The notes below the pieces were generated by a model. It had not been told where the DNA came from. It did no database searches and saw nothing but the letters and a program-made list of their open reading frames with translations. A stretch of DNA of 64,000 nucleotides, taken from NCBI RefSeq assembly GCF_012524075.1, contig NZ_JAAZUI010000019.1, forward strand, positions 1 to 64,000, read 5' to 3'. The translations under genes and the position numbers were made by a program. Of the stretch, positions 17,582-26,259 are shown in pieces (position 1 is the first letter of the stretch; every line of letters starts with the position of its first letter). This DNA comes from Lutibacter sp. B1 (GTDB taxonomy: Bacteria; Bacteroidota; Bacteroidia; Flavobacteriales; Flavobacteriaceae).

Positions 17582-18325
17582 ATGGAAAACGAAATTTCAA
17601 AAATATTTGGTATTAGAGCTGTTATTGAAGCTATAAACTCAGAAAAAACCATAAGTAAGGTTTTTTTACAAAAAGGTTTAGGTGGTCATTTATTTTCTGA
17701 ATTGAACACGCTTATAAAAAAGAATACTATAGCAACAAGTTATGTACCTGTTGAAAAATTAAACAGGCTCTCAAAAAATGGCAATCATCAAGGAGTTGTT
17801 GCAGAAATTTCGCCTATAAAATTTGCTGATTTAGATGAATTAATTTCTAAAACTTTAGAAACTACTTCTACTCCACTCTTTTTATTGTTAGACCAAATTT
17901 CCGATGTTCGGAATTTTGGTGCAATTATAAGAACTGCTGAATGTACCGGTGTAAATGGTATTATTATTCAAAAGCAAGGAAATGCTCCTGTAAGTTCTGA
18001 CACCATAAAAACATCAGCAGGTGCTGCTTTTAAAGTTCCTATTTGTAAAGTAGATCATATTAAAGATGCTATTTTTCAATTTCAGGCGGCAGAAATACAA
18101 TTAGTTGCTGCTACTGAAAAAACTGATAATTTAATTTACGACATTGACCTTACACAACCTACTGCTATTATTATGGGCTCGGAAGATAGAGGTATAAATC
18201 CATCTATTTTAAAAATTGTAGATAAAAAGGCTAAATTACCTTTACAAGGAGAAATAGAATCTTTAAATGTTTCTGTTGCTTGTGGTGCATTTTTATATGA
18301 AGCTACTAGACAAAGATTGGGTTAG
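17582..18325 (+). CDS. rlmB: 23S rRNA 2'-O-methyltransferase RlmB (SpoU/TrmH family)
   Basis: This 247-residue enzyme has an N-terminal substrate-binding domain (FGIRAVIEAI...NRLSKNGNHQGVVAEI) followed by the knotted SPOUT methyltransferase domain. Motif 1 is DVRNFGAIIRTAECTGVNGII (about 112-132), motif 2 is IIMGSEDRGI (about 198-207), and motif 3 is LPLQGEIESLNVSVACGAFLYEATRQR at the C-terminus. These match the family that methylates the ribose of G2251 in 23S rRNA using S-adenosylmethionine. The length is normal. It is a single-gene unit with its own promoter. Methylation of another RNA site by a close homologue (TrmH/RlmB-like) cannot be excluded. Confidence 0.9.
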   Translation: MENEISKIFGIRAVIEAINSEKTISKVFLQKGLGGHLFSELNTLIKKNTIATSYVPVEKLNRLSKNGNHQGVVAEISPIKFADLDELISKTLETTSTPLFLLLDQISDVRNFGAIIRTAECTGVNGIIIQKQGNAPVSSDTIKTSAGAAFKVPICKVDHIKDAIFQFQAAEIQLVAATEKTDNLIYDIDLTQPTAIIMGSEDRGINPSILKIVDKKAKLPLQGEIESLNVSVACGAFLYEATRQRLG

Positions 18326-18345
18326 TTATTAGTTGTTGGGTGTTG

Positions 18346-18411
18346 TCTATTCCCTATTTCCTATTCCCTATTCCCTATTTCCTATTCGCTTTTCACTATT
18401 AACTATTCGCT
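18346..18411. repeat. Degenerate tandem repeat of CTATTCCC-type units
   Basis: A pyrimidine-rich run of 7-8 base units (CTATTCC, CTATTTC, CTATTCG and variants) fills the gap between rlmB and the convergent rhomboid gene and reaches into the last codons of the latter. It looks like a slippage-prone simple repeat. Confidence 0.75.
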
Positions 18412-19086
18412 GTCAGCTTTTTGCTCCAGGATTTCTTCATCTTCAACGGGTGGAATAAAATTTCCGTTATCGTCAAATAGTTTTTCAAATTCTTCATTTT
18501 TAGTGAATGTAAAATTCTCCGGCTGAGGACCTAATCTTCTAAAAATAAAAGCAAATAACAATCCTACCAAAAAACCGGCTAAATGCCCTTCCCAAGAAAT
18601 TCTTTCTTCAACCGGTAAAATATACCATACCATACCTCCATATAAAAACACAACTGCTAATGAAAGCGCTATTAAACGATAGTATTTTCTAAAAATTCCA
18701 CTAAAAAAAATAAAACTCACCAATAAATAAATAACGCCACTTGCACCTATATGAAAGGATGGTCTACCTATAAGCCAAGTTAATAAACCTGTTAAAATTG
18801 TTCCTAGAATCAATACTTTATTAGCAATTTTATAATAGAAATAATACAAACACCATAACATTACAAATAAAGGTACTGAATTATTTAGCAAATGTTTAAT
18901 ATCGCTATGTATGAAAGGCGAAAACAAAATTCCTCTAAGTCCTTTTACCGTTTTTGGGTAAATTCCTAATGAATTAAAATTCAGTTTGAATTTTATCTCA
19001 ATAACATAAATTATCCAAATTATAATTAAAGCTAAAACAGGTACATATAAAGCTTTAGAATTGTATTTAATTTGATTTTGTGGCAT
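18403..19086 (-). CDS. Rhomboid family intramembrane serine protease
   Basis: A 227-residue membrane protein with about six hydrophobic segments. The catalytic serine is in GASG (FHIGASGVIYLLVSF, about residues 112-126) and the catalytic histidine is in WEGHLAGFLVGLLFAF near residues 166-181. The upstream HSDIKHLLNN segment is the usual loop before the second helix. These features define the rhomboid fold, which cleaves transmembrane proteins in the membrane. The C-terminal 40 residues are a soluble acidic tail. Its last codons are formed by the adjacent simple repeat. No specific substrate is indicated by neighbours. Confidence 0.92.
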   Translation of the reverse strand: MPQNQIKYNSKALYVPVLALIIIWIIYVIEIKFKLNFNSLGIYPKTVKGLRGILFSPFIHSDIKHLLNNSVPLFVMLWCLYYFYYKIANKVLILGTILTGLLTWLIGRPSFHIGASGVIYLLVSFIFFSGIFRKYYRLIALSLAVVFLYGGMVWYILPVEERISWEGHLAGFLVGLLFAFIFRRLGPQPENFTFTKNEEFEKLFDDNGNFIPPVEDEEILEQKADSE

Positions 19087-19119
19087 TGTATAAAAATATG
19101 AAATTTACTTTAATTTTAA

Positions 19120-19200
19120 GCGTTAGGGATAGAAGTGACATCCTTTTTTGGATTTCGACTCCGCTCAACCACCAAAAAAGATATAACGGATAGCCCGGCA
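19120..19200 (-). ncRNA. Structured 6S-like element upstream of the rhomboid gene
   Basis: Read on the minus strand the element starts with CCGGGCTATCCGTTATATC and ends with ACTTCTATCCCTAACGC. A long hairpin with arms CTTTTTTGG and CCAAAAAAGG occupies the centre, and CGTTA can pair with TAACG to close an interrupted helix around it. I recall near-identical conserved edges in many Flavobacteria intergenic regions, and the layout (closing stem, internal bubble, apical hairpin) resembles 6S RNA and the proposed 6S-Flavo motif. The loop carries the REP-like GAGCGGAGTCGAA. Strand is chosen from the -7 box next to it. Identity as 6S RNA is a hypothesis. Confidence 0.45.
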
Positions 19201-19208
19201 CAAATATA
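19201..19208 (-). promoter_or_regulatory. -7 promoter element of the structured element (TATATTTG)
   Basis: On the minus strand TATATTTG matches TAnnTTTG exactly and lies directly before the structured element at 19120-19200. It could drive a separate RNA or a long leader for the rhomboid gene. Confidence 0.55.
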
Positions 19209-19310
19209 ATGCAGTGCAACGCACAAAATATTAACTTTATTTAATGAAACTAGAAAATTAAACCTAAATATGTAACAATTATTTACCCAATTTATTAGTA
19301 TTTTTACTTT

Positions 19311-20585
19311 ATGAATGAACCTTTAGCAGAACGAATTAGGCCAAAAACGTTAGACGATTATATTAGCCAGCAACATTTGGTGGGTAAAAATGGTGCTTTA
19401 ACTCAGCATATTAAAAAAGGACTTATACCTTCGCTTATTTTTGGGGGACCGCCGGGAATTGGAAAAACTACATTGGCTTATATTATTGCTAAGGAATCTG
19501 AAAGGCCTTTTTATACGCTTAGTGCTATTAGTTCGGGTGTTAAGGATGTTAGAGATGTTATTGAAAAAGCGAAACAAAGCGGTGGCTTGTTTACCACTAA
19601 AAACCCAATTTTATTTATTGATGAAATTCATAGATTTAGCAAATCTCAACAAGATTCACTTTTAGGAGCTGTTGAAAAAGGTTGGATTACTTTGATTGGT
19701 GCTACTACTGAAAATCCGAGTTTTGAGGTGATTCCGGCATTACTTTCGCGCTGTCAGGTGTATATTTTGAATTCTTTCAGTAAAAGTGATTTGGAAGAAT
19801 TGCTACAACGTGCATTACAAAAAGATGAAGTGATTTCTAAAAAAGATATTACCCTAAAGGAAACAGAAGCTTTGTTACGTGTTTCGGGTGGTGATGCCAG
19901 AAAATTGTTGAATATTTTTGAATTGGTTGTAAATTCTGAAGAAGAGCCTATTATAGTTACTAACGAAATGGTGCTTGGTAAAATTCAAAAAAACACTGTT
20001 TTATACGATAAAGCAGGTGAACAACATTACGATATAATTTCGGCTTTTATAAAATCTATTAGAGGAAGTGATCCTAATGGAGCTGTTTATTGGCTTGCCA
20101 GAATGATTGAAGGTGGTGAAGATGCTAAATTTATTGCCAGAAGAATGCTTATTTTAGCTTCGGAAGATATTGGAAATGCAAATCCTACTGCGCTAATTTT
20201 AGCTAATAATACTTTTCAGGCGGTAAATATTATTGGTTTTCCTGAATCGCGCATCATTTTAAGTCAATGTGCTGTGTATTTGGCAAGTTCTCCAAAAAGT
20301 AATGCTTCTTATGAAGCCATAGGGAAAGCACAAGCTTTGGTAAACGAAACAGGTGATTTATCAGTTCCATTGCATTTACGTAATGCGCCTACCAAATTAA
20401 TGAAAGAATTGGATTACGGCAAAGATTACAAATACGCTCACAGTTACGATGGTAATTTTGTTGAACAAGAATTTTTACCTGAAAAAATAAAGAATACTAA
20501 ACTTTACGAACCGGGAAATAACGCTCGTGAAAATGCTATTCGTGATTTTTTAAAAAATCGTTGGAAAAACAAATATAAATATTAG
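19311..20585 (+). CDS. rarA: Replication-associated recombination protein A (AAA+ ATPase)
   Basis: A 424-residue AAA+ ATPase of the RarA/MgsA/WRNIP1 family. Walker A is [10 protein letters not shown] (about residues 45-54), Walker B is [10 protein letters not shown] (about 99-108), sensor 1 is [11 protein letters not shown], and sensor 2 is [10 protein letters not shown] (about 191-200). The C-terminal region ([26 protein letters not shown]...) is the family tetramerisation domain. It acts at stalled replication forks and interacts with single-stranded DNA-binding protein in studied bacteria. The length is normal. Its stop codon overlaps the stop of the convergent gene by three bases. Confidence 0.93.
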   Translation: MNEPLAERIRPKTLDDYISQQHLVGKNGALTQHIKKGLIPSLIFGGPPGIGKTTLAYIIAKESERPFYTLSAISSGVKDVRDVIEKAKQSGGLFTTKNPILFIDEIHRFSKSQQDSLLGAVEKGWITLIGATTENPSFEVIPALLSRCQVYILNSFSKSDLEELLQRALQKDEVISKKDITLKETEALLRVSGGDARKLLNIFELVVNSEEEPIIVTNEMVLGKIQKNTVLYDKAGEQHYDIISAFIKSIRGSDPNGAVYWLARMIEGGEDAKFIARRMLILASEDIGNANPTALILANNTFQAVNIIGFPESRIILSQCAVYLASSPKSNASYEAIGKAQALVNETGDLSVPLHLRNAPTKLMKELDYGKDYKYAHSYDGNFVEQEFLPEKIKNTKLYEPGNNARENAIRDFLKNRWKNKYKY

Positions 20586-21475
20586 TTTATTCGTTTGTAT
20601 ATAGCTACACCATTTTCAGAATCAACTTTTAAGCTACCTTCACTATCCATTTCAACTAATTGAGGTTGCTTAAATGCATTCCATTTAATAATATAAAAGT
20701 TAGGTTTAGATGTTTTATACAAGGTTGCAAATTCAAAGTTTTCTTCGCCACTTACAACAGAATAATGTTCTCCTTTTAATGTAATTTTTGAATTTCCCCA
20801 TTTGCCAAAATTGTATGTTCCCTCAATAGCTTTTACAAAAGCACTTTTAGACATAGGTTTTACAATTTCAGGAACCACTACAGGTTTTTCTACTAAAGGA
20901 ACTGTTACTTCTTCTATTCTATCTTCCCCCAATATTTTTTTAGGAGCTTCAGTAAGTTTGTTCTCCGCTTTTGCAGGTTCTACTGTTTTTGAAATTATTT
21001 CTCTTTTCTCCACTTCCGGAATAATAACACTCTCTGAACCATTATAAGCATATCCAAGTGCTTCAATATCTTCAAAAGTTTCTCTAATTACAGCATGATA
21101 AGCTTTTCTATACTCTTTTTCTTTCGTTTTTCTTTCATTGGTAGAAAAAACTTTGTTGTTGTAGCAATCTATCAAATCAATAGTAGCCTTAGTTGTAAAT
21201 AAACTTGAGTTATTATTTACAACAGCTTTTAATGCTAAACAATTATTTTTTAATAGCTCTTCAGGATATGTTTCATTAGATAAAACTGCAGTAAAACCTG
21301 CTTTATTAAATAAAAATTTTGTTAACGAATTTATCTGATACTGATCTTCAGATTTTTGAAATTCGTACTGTATTGGTACAATTATATATTTATATGAGTT
21401 GATACTTTTTTGAGCAAACATTGCTGAATAACTTAATAGTAGAAATATAAAACTGAATTTAGATGCTTTATTCAT
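20582..21475 (-). CDS. Conserved secreted protein of unknown function
   Basis: The start at 21475 (MNKASKFSFIFLLLSYSAMFAQ) is preferred because it gives a compact signal peptide. An ATG nine codons upstream (21502) is also possible. The first 120 residues (YKYIIVPIQYEFQKSEDQYQINSLTKFLF, CLALKAVVNN, TIDLIDCYNNKVFST, KEYRKAYHAVIRETFEDI) match the pattern of a conserved Flavobacteria protein I recall without a known role. A variable Lys/Glu/Pro-rich linker (about 145-205) leads to a small C-terminal strand-rich domain (YNFGKWGNSKITLKG...). It lies first downstream of, and probably cotranscribed with, the DUF5723 gene. No function assigned. Confidence 0.7.
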   Translation of the reverse strand: MNKASKFSFIFLLLSYSAMFAQKSINSYKYIIVPIQYEFQKSEDQYQINSLTKFLFNKAGFTAVLSNETYPEELLKNNCLALKAVVNNNSSLFTTKATIDLIDCYNNKVFSTNERKTKEKEYRKAYHAVIRETFEDIEALGYAYNGSESVIIPEVEKREIISKTVEPAKAENKLTEAPKKILGEDRIEEVTVPLVEKPVVVPEIVKPMSKSAFVKAIEGTYNFGKWGNSKITLKGEHYSVVSGEENFEFATLYKTSKPNFYIIKWNAFKQPQLVEMDSEGSLKVDSENGVAIYKRIN

Positions 21476-21520
21476 AATTAAAAAACTTTGATTTTTCTTC
21501 ATTTATTATTTGTAAATGTA

Positions 21521-22897
21521 CTAATTTTTATTGTTAAAAATAAAATTAATCCCTAGTTGAAAATTTGCACTTTTAGCGTTATACACATTATTTAATTTCA
21601 ATAAATTATCTGCTATAAAATAGGTATTAAAAGCTCCAAATTGTGTAGATAGCCCTACACCTAAATTTGAATACGAAAACGGATCTAAAGTATATGTAAA
21701 TTTGGTATCTAAATGTTTAGTTACTCTTCGCTCATAAAATAACGTTGCTGCCAAATAAGAATGAACTGCACCAATTGTAGAATAAAGATGAAATCCTAAT
21801 TTATTAGTATATAATTCGTTACTTGTTAAAAAACGACAATCGTCATAATACGGACGTCCAAAAGAATAACTCACTGCTCCGTTTAATTTTACGGGTCTGA
21901 TAGAAATGTACTTTTTGTAAATTGTATCTAACACAATTTTTTCATCAAAATCATCTTTTAAATCTTTCCAATAATCTTCCGGATTATTCGGGTCAAAATA
22001 TACCTGAATTCCTTCAATTTGATAATATCCATGTTTTATTTGATACGTTTCTACATCTTTTGTATTGTATATAAAACCAATATCTTGTATACTTCCGCTA
22101 ACTGTCCATTGCTTTTTTAAATGATGTGTAAATCCTACATCTAAACCAAGTCCCAAATTACCTCCAAAAAATAATTTACTTTGAACGTACGATGGTGTTA
22201 CATCATCATAATCATCTAAAAACATTCCGGATGTTTGCATTAAAAAATCTACATTTTCTAAATTGTGTTTGTAAATGTTATTAGTACCATATTCAGTATA
22301 AAATGTTCCTTTATTTTGTTTTGTTTTTCCGTTAAAAACACTTGAATAAATTTTAGCACGACCACCTATTTGCCATTTATCATTAATTTTTTTAGATAAA
22401 CCAACATGTAAAACGCCCAACATCTCGGCTCTGGCAGTCATTTTTTTCATAGAGTAACGCCTCCCTATATTTGTATTTCCTTCGTAAAATAAATCGACCA
22501 AATCACGTGGAATTTTTGCTAAAAAATCTAACTCTTGATAATAACCAAAACTTAAATAATCATTATTTTTTAGACGATAGCCACCACTTAAAATTTCTAA
22601 TTGTTGATTTACCATGGTAAATTCGGTTTTACCAAAACCATGTATGGCATCTCTAATTTTATCATTAATATCAACTCCATTGTCGGCAAAAATATCGTAC
22701 GTAGAAAATCCTGTAAATCCTCCTTGTACTGAAATTTGTGATAAAATGGGAAAACCAATATGAAATTTATTGTCAACTTCGGCTCCTGGATTCATCATTA
22801 AAGTTTGAGGCAAACCAGCAAAATCGTATAACACTTGTTTATTTTGAGAATAGTTTATGGCATAAACAAGAAGTACTAATATTTGCAATTTCCTCAT
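21521..22897 (-). CDS. DUF5723 family outer-membrane barrel protein
   Basis: A 458-residue protein with a signal peptide of about 17 residues, then the family signature LYDFAGLPQTLMMNPGAEVDNKFHIGFPILSQISV and many short amphipathic strands through to the C-terminus (FQLGINFIFNNK). These fit the DUF5723 group of predicted outer-membrane beta-barrels in Bacteroidota. Its ATG overlaps the TGA of the upstream lipoprotein gene (ATGA), indicating translational coupling. Its role is unknown; structural similarity to PorP/SprF-like or transporter barrels is plausible but not shown. Confidence 0.75.
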   Translation of the reverse strand: MRKLQILVLLVYAINYSQNKQVLYDFAGLPQTLMMNPGAEVDNKFHIGFPILSQISVQGGFTGFSTYDIFADNGVDINDKIRDAIHGFGKTEFTMVNQQLEILSGGYRLKNNDYLSFGYYQELDFLAKIPRDLVDLFYEGNTNIGRRYSMKKMTARAEMLGVLHVGLSKKINDKWQIGGRAKIYSSVFNGKTKQNKGTFYTEYGTNNIYKHNLENVDFLMQTSGMFLDDYDDVTPSYVQSKLFFGGNLGLGLDVGFTHHLKKQWTVSGSIQDIGFIYNTKDVETYQIKHGYYQIEGIQVYFDPNNPEDYWKDLKDDFDEKIVLDTIYKKYISIRPVKLNGAVSYSFGRPYYDDCRFLTSNELYTNKLGFHLYSTIGAVHSYLAATLFYERRVTKHLDTKFTYTLDPFSYSNLGVGLSTQFGAFNTYFIADNLLKLNNVYNAKSANFQLGINFIFNNKN

Positions 22898-23445
22898 ATC
22901 TTTCTAAAATTAAAAAACAGCTTTGCTGATGATTTTAAATTTAATGTTGATGTATCGGAATTTGAAATGACACTTCCGTCAGAACTTGGTAAAAGAGATA
23001 ATATAAAACCAAAATATTCGGTATTGTAAATTACATCAATATCTGTTTCGGGTATTTCTATAATTGTTGTTAAAGTTGTTGTATTTGCCGGAATGTAAAC
23101 ATCTGGCTGTAAAGTATAAATTAGCGTATTGTTTTTATCAAAAAAAGCAATTTGTACTAAAAAATCTCTATCAAATGAATTTTCTGTAATAATGGTGAAT
23201 TCAATTTTTTCCAAATAATCTTGTGATTCATCCGAAATTGGCGCATCAATGATGTCGCCTATACTTGTAATTTCATTATTAAATTCATCTAAAAAATTTG
23301 TGGCAGTTAGATTAAAATATACAAGCGTTGAAATATATTCCGTTTTAATACTGGCATCATCAATTTGATCAAAATCAACATCTTTGGTGCAACTTTTAAT
23401 CAGAAAACTTATTAAAAATATTGATATATACTTTAAGTATCTCAT
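22894..23445 (-). CDS. Hypothetical lipoprotein coupled to the DUF5723 gene
   Basis: The ATG at 23445 (MRYLKYISIFLISFLIKSC) is used; a TTG eight codons earlier is less likely. Cys19 is the lipidation site. The 183-residue protein is strand-rich (EYISTLVYFNLTATNF, KIEFTIITENSFDRDFLVQIAFFD, TTTLTTIIEIPE), consistent with a small beta-sandwich. The stop codon overlaps the start of the DUF5723 barrel gene, so the two are probably made in fixed proportion and may act together at the outer membrane. No family recognised. Confidence 0.65.
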   Translation of the reverse strand: MRYLKYISIFLISFLIKSCTKDVDFDQIDDASIKTEYISTLVYFNLTATNFLDEFNNEITSIGDIIDAPISDESQDYLEKIEFTIITENSFDRDFLVQIAFFDKNNTLIYTLQPDVYIPANTTTLTTIIEIPETDIDVIYNTEYFGFILSLLPSSDGSVISNSDTSTLNLKSSAKLFFNFRKI

Positions 23446-23478
23446 AGTTTTTAAACATCTAAAAAACAATATTATTAC

Positions 23479-24159
23479 TTATAAATATTTTTTTATTTGT
23501 TCTAAAGTTGTTACAGATTTTATATTTTCGGAAACAGGTTGTGAATAATAATTAAAATAAATTACATCAAAACCAACATTTTTAGCTCCCATAATGTCAG
23601 CTTCCCAGTTATCGCCAATCATTATAGATTCTTGTGAGGTTGCATTTGCAACTTTTAAGGCATAGTTAAAAATGATAGGATTTGGTTTTTTTACACCGGC
23701 ATCTTCTGATGTAATAATTTTATCAAAATATTTATTCAATCCTGAATTTTCAATCTTTTTATACTGAACTTCATTAAAACCATTGGTAATTATATGAAGC
23801 TTATAATTTGTAGATAAATGTTCTAAAATTTGGTGAGTACCTTCAAAAAGTTCATTATTCTCCGGAAGAACTTCAATATAATCAACTGATAAATTATGAA
23901 TTAAATCGTCAGAAACGTTATGTTTTATTTTATCAAAAGTATCTTTTAACCTTCCATATCTAAGATCGTTTTTTGAAATTTTCTCTTCTCGATATAATTT
24001 CCAATAATGCTGATTAATGTCTCTATAATAATTTAAAAACTTTTGCAAACTAACTTTTACTTTGTGTTTTTCAAAAATTACTTCAAAAGCTTTATCAGAA
24101 TTTGTTTCAAAATCCCACAACGTATGATCTAAATCAAAAAAAATGTGCTTTATATTCAT
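23479..24159 (-). CDS. HAD hydrolase, YjjG-type pyrimidine nucleotidase
   Basis: A 226-residue HAD-superfamily phosphatase. Motif I is FFDLDHTLWDF (Asp9 nucleophile, Asp11 acid/base), motif II is LHIITNGF (Thr in ITNG), motif III includes the Lys in GVKKPNP, and motif IV is IMIGDNWEADIMGA. The cap domain between motifs I and II and the LDHTLWDF signature fit the YjjG/PynA branch, which dephosphorylates nucleoside 5'-monophosphates, including non-canonical pyrimidines. The substrate is inferred from family similarity only. Confidence 0.82.
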   Translation of the reverse strand: MNIKHIFFDLDHTLWDFETNSDKAFEVIFEKHKVKVSLQKFLNYYRDINQHYWKLYREEKISKNDLRYGRLKDTFDKIKHNVSDDLIHNLSVDYIEVLPENNELFEGTHQILEHLSTNYKLHIITNGFNEVQYKKIENSGLNKYFDKIITSEDAGVKKPNPIIFNYALKVANATSQESIMIGDNWEADIMGAKNVGFDVIYFNYYSQPVSENIKSVTTLEQIKKYL

Positions 24160-24188
24160 TCTATTAAAATTCTTTTTTTGGTGTTTTT

Positions 24189-25484
24189 TTATTTTGTTAC
24201 CATTGTTTTATAAATGGAACTCCAACCTTTCCAGTAATTATTTTCACTTAACGTTTCATTATGAAATACCGACACAAATGTTCCGTTTACTTTTTTCACT
24301 TCTTGTTTTAATTTCAAAATTCTATGTAAACTCTCTTCATTAGAAAGTCCCATATGTTCTTTTAGAGTAAAATCTGTAAATGCAAATGGTATTATTTTTA
24401 AAGGTGTTTGAATTTCAAAATCCAAATCGTAAAAATAAAAAGGTGTACATGTGCTTGCTCTAAAACCTGCACACCTTACATAGCCCATAGTATAATCTTC
24501 TTCAAAATCCAAATCTATTAAATTTTGATAGGTTTCGGGAATGCTTAAACGTAAATAATACTGACGCGAAAAAATTACAGGAGTATTGATAATATTTTCT
24601 AACCTTAATTTTTCTTTTTTTAGCTTTTCTGCGTTTTTATATGAAAAATATGATGGCTGAAGTCCTATTTTTGCATAATCGGCTACCGATTTTATTAATG
24701 ATCTGAACTTGTAGTTTGAAAACGAAATATTTTTATCGTATGTTGTAAAATCTCCAATGGAAAAGAAAAATAGTGTATTAATATTTAATTGATCTTTTAT
24801 TTCTAAAATTTCTGAAAAAGTATTATACGGATCTTTCCTAAAATTAAAAATTGCCAATAAACGATTGTATAAATTTACAAATCTTAAATGAAAAAAATCA
24901 TTAAAAAAACCACCAACTGTTCTAACAATTCCTTTGTGTTTGTATGTAAATGCTCTATTAACATTTATTGTTGATGTTAAATCGAATTCTCTTGTTTTAA
25001 AATAGTATTTAGGAAATTTTTCTTTTAATAACTCCAAAAATTTAAAAGCCCAAATATCAATTACAGGTTTTTCTAAAAAATTGTTTTTAAAAGCTATACT
25101 CTCTTCAGGAGGAAAGCATTCGTGTTCATTTTGTACATGTGGTAAATATTCTTCGTATCTGCTTATTAAATAAAAACTTGCAGCAAAAATATCATACGGA
25201 ATATTTGATATTTCTCCCGACGGAAAAAAGCAAGGAACATCATCCCACATAGAAATATTTATATCAATATCATTTATTCCTTGTTCAAATAAAAGATCGT
25301 GACTTCTTATAAAAAACTCTGATCCTAATGCTGATTTTGAATAGGTAATTTTTGGACCATTATGTGCTACAAACTCATCAACTCTGGTAGTAAAAGTTAC
25401 CGGTATTTGTAATATTCTGGTAAAAAAATGCTTAAAAATATAATTAAGCCTCGGCGTTATTTTATGTGTGTATATTAGTAGCAT
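24189..25484 (-). CDS. Polysaccharide deacetylase-like protein
   Basis: The ATG at 25484 (MLLIYTHKITPRLNYIFKHFF, 431 residues) is preferred to a TTG four codons upstream. The N-terminal third (about 1-125) matches a domain found in a conserved Bacteroidota family: VDEFVAHNGPKITYS, FFIRSHDLLFEQG, DIFAASFYLISRYEEYLPH. The C-terminal part has the scattered motifs of a NodB-like deacetylase barrel: FFFSIGDF, LQPSYFSY, RQYYLRLSIPETYQNLIDLDFEEDYTMGY, GFRASTCTPFYFYD, and FHNETLS. The usual metal-binding HxxxH triad is not clearly present. The exact reaction is uncertain; lipid- or capsule-linked glycan processing is possible. Confidence 0.7.
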   Translation of the reverse strand: MLLIYTHKITPRLNYIFKHFFTRILQIPVTFTTRVDEFVAHNGPKITYSKSALGSEFFIRSHDLLFEQGINDIDINISMWDDVPCFFPSGEISNIPYDIFAASFYLISRYEEYLPHVQNEHECFPPEESIAFKNNFLEKPVIDIWAFKFLELLKEKFPKYYFKTREFDLTSTINVNRAFTYKHKGIVRTVGGFFNDFFHLRFVNLYNRLLAIFNFRKDPYNTFSEILEIKDQLNINTLFFFSIGDFTTYDKNISFSNYKFRSLIKSVADYAKIGLQPSYFSYKNAEKLKKEKLRLENIINTPVIFSRQYYLRLSIPETYQNLIDLDFEEDYTMGYVRCAGFRASTCTPFYFYDLDFEIQTPLKIIPFAFTDFTLKEHMGLSNEESLHRILKLKQEVKKVNGTFVSVFHNETLSENNYWKGWSSIYKTMVTK

Positions 25485-25505
25485 TAGTTTATACAATTAT
25501 AGCTT

Positions 25506-26204
25506 CTATAATAAATTTTCATCGGCAAAGCTAAAGTACGCATTTTCAGTAATAATTAAATGATCCAGAACTTTTATATCGAGAGTTTCTCCTGCTAACT
25601 TCAATTTGTTTGTTATTGTTTTGTCGGCATTACTAGGGTTTAATTTTCCTGAAGGATGATTGTGACATAGTATAATTGCCGTTGCAAAAAGTTCAATTGC
25701 TTTTTTAAATACCAACCTAACATCAACCAAAGTTCCTGTTAATCCACCTTTGCTTAATTGTTCTTTAAATAAAACCTTATTAGAATTGTTTAAATAAACT
25801 ATCCAAAATTCTTCATGCTGTAACTCACCAATTAATGGCTGCATAATTTCAAACACAGCTTTACTGCTTGTAATTTTTGGTAATTCTAAAGCTTGTTCTA
25901 ATCTTCTTCTTCTGCCCAGTTCTAAAGCTGTTATAATTGAAATTGCCTTAGCTTCACCAATTCCTTTAAATTTTTGTAATTCTGAAACTGATAATTTACC
26001 CAGCTTATTTAAATTATTATCAATTGAAGCTAATATTCTTTTAGATAAATCAACCGCACTTTCATTTTTACTGCCTGATCCTATTAAAATTGCAATCAAT
26101 TCGGCGTCCGATAAAGCTGTTTTTCCTTTTAAAAGTAATTTTTCTCTTGGTCTATCATCCTCAGCCCAGGATTTAATAGACATCCCTTTATTTTCATATA
26201 TCAT
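25506..26204 (-). CDS. radC: RadC family JAB/MPN protein
   Basis: The ATG at 26204 (MIYENKGMSIKSW) is chosen. A TTG further upstream would precede it, and the ATG at 26183 (MSIKSWAEDDRPREKL) is an equally good alternative. The N-terminal helix-hairpin-helix part (ALSDAELIAILIGSGS, LQKFKGIGEAKA) is followed by the JAB1/MPN metalloprotease-like domain with ILCHNHPSGKLNPSNAD, holding the zinc-binding His-x-His-x10-Asp set, and an upstream Glu in LQHEEFW. The family was named for DNA repair, but its biochemical role is unsettled. It is divergent from trkA with about 55 bases between starts. Confidence 0.9.
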   Translation of the reverse strand: MIYENKGMSIKSWAEDDRPREKLLLKGKTALSDAELIAILIGSGSKNESAVDLSKRILASIDNNLNKLGKLSVSELQKFKGIGEAKAISIITALELGRRRRLEQALELPKITSSKAVFEIMQPLIGELQHEEFWIVYLNNSNKVLFKEQLSKGGLTGTLVDVRLVFKKAIELFATAIILCHNHPSGKLNPSNADKTITNKLKLAGETLDIKVLDHLIITENAYFSFADENLL

Positions 26205-26234
26205 AACAAATTTTTTTTTCAAAAATAAGTAATA

Positions 26235-26242
26235 TATCTTTG
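26235..26242 (+). promoter_or_regulatory. -7 promoter element of trkA (TATCTTTG)
   Basis: An exact TAnnTTTG match 18 bases before the trkA start codon, in the short gap between the divergent radC and trkA genes. Confidence 0.6.
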
Positions 26243-26259
26243 TACAAATATTTCTACCT

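Noticed and set aside
18346-18411. CRISPR-like array in the CTATTCCC repeats
   Set aside because: Units are 7-8 bases without spacers; it is a simple repeat. No CRISPR array or cas gene was seen in the window.
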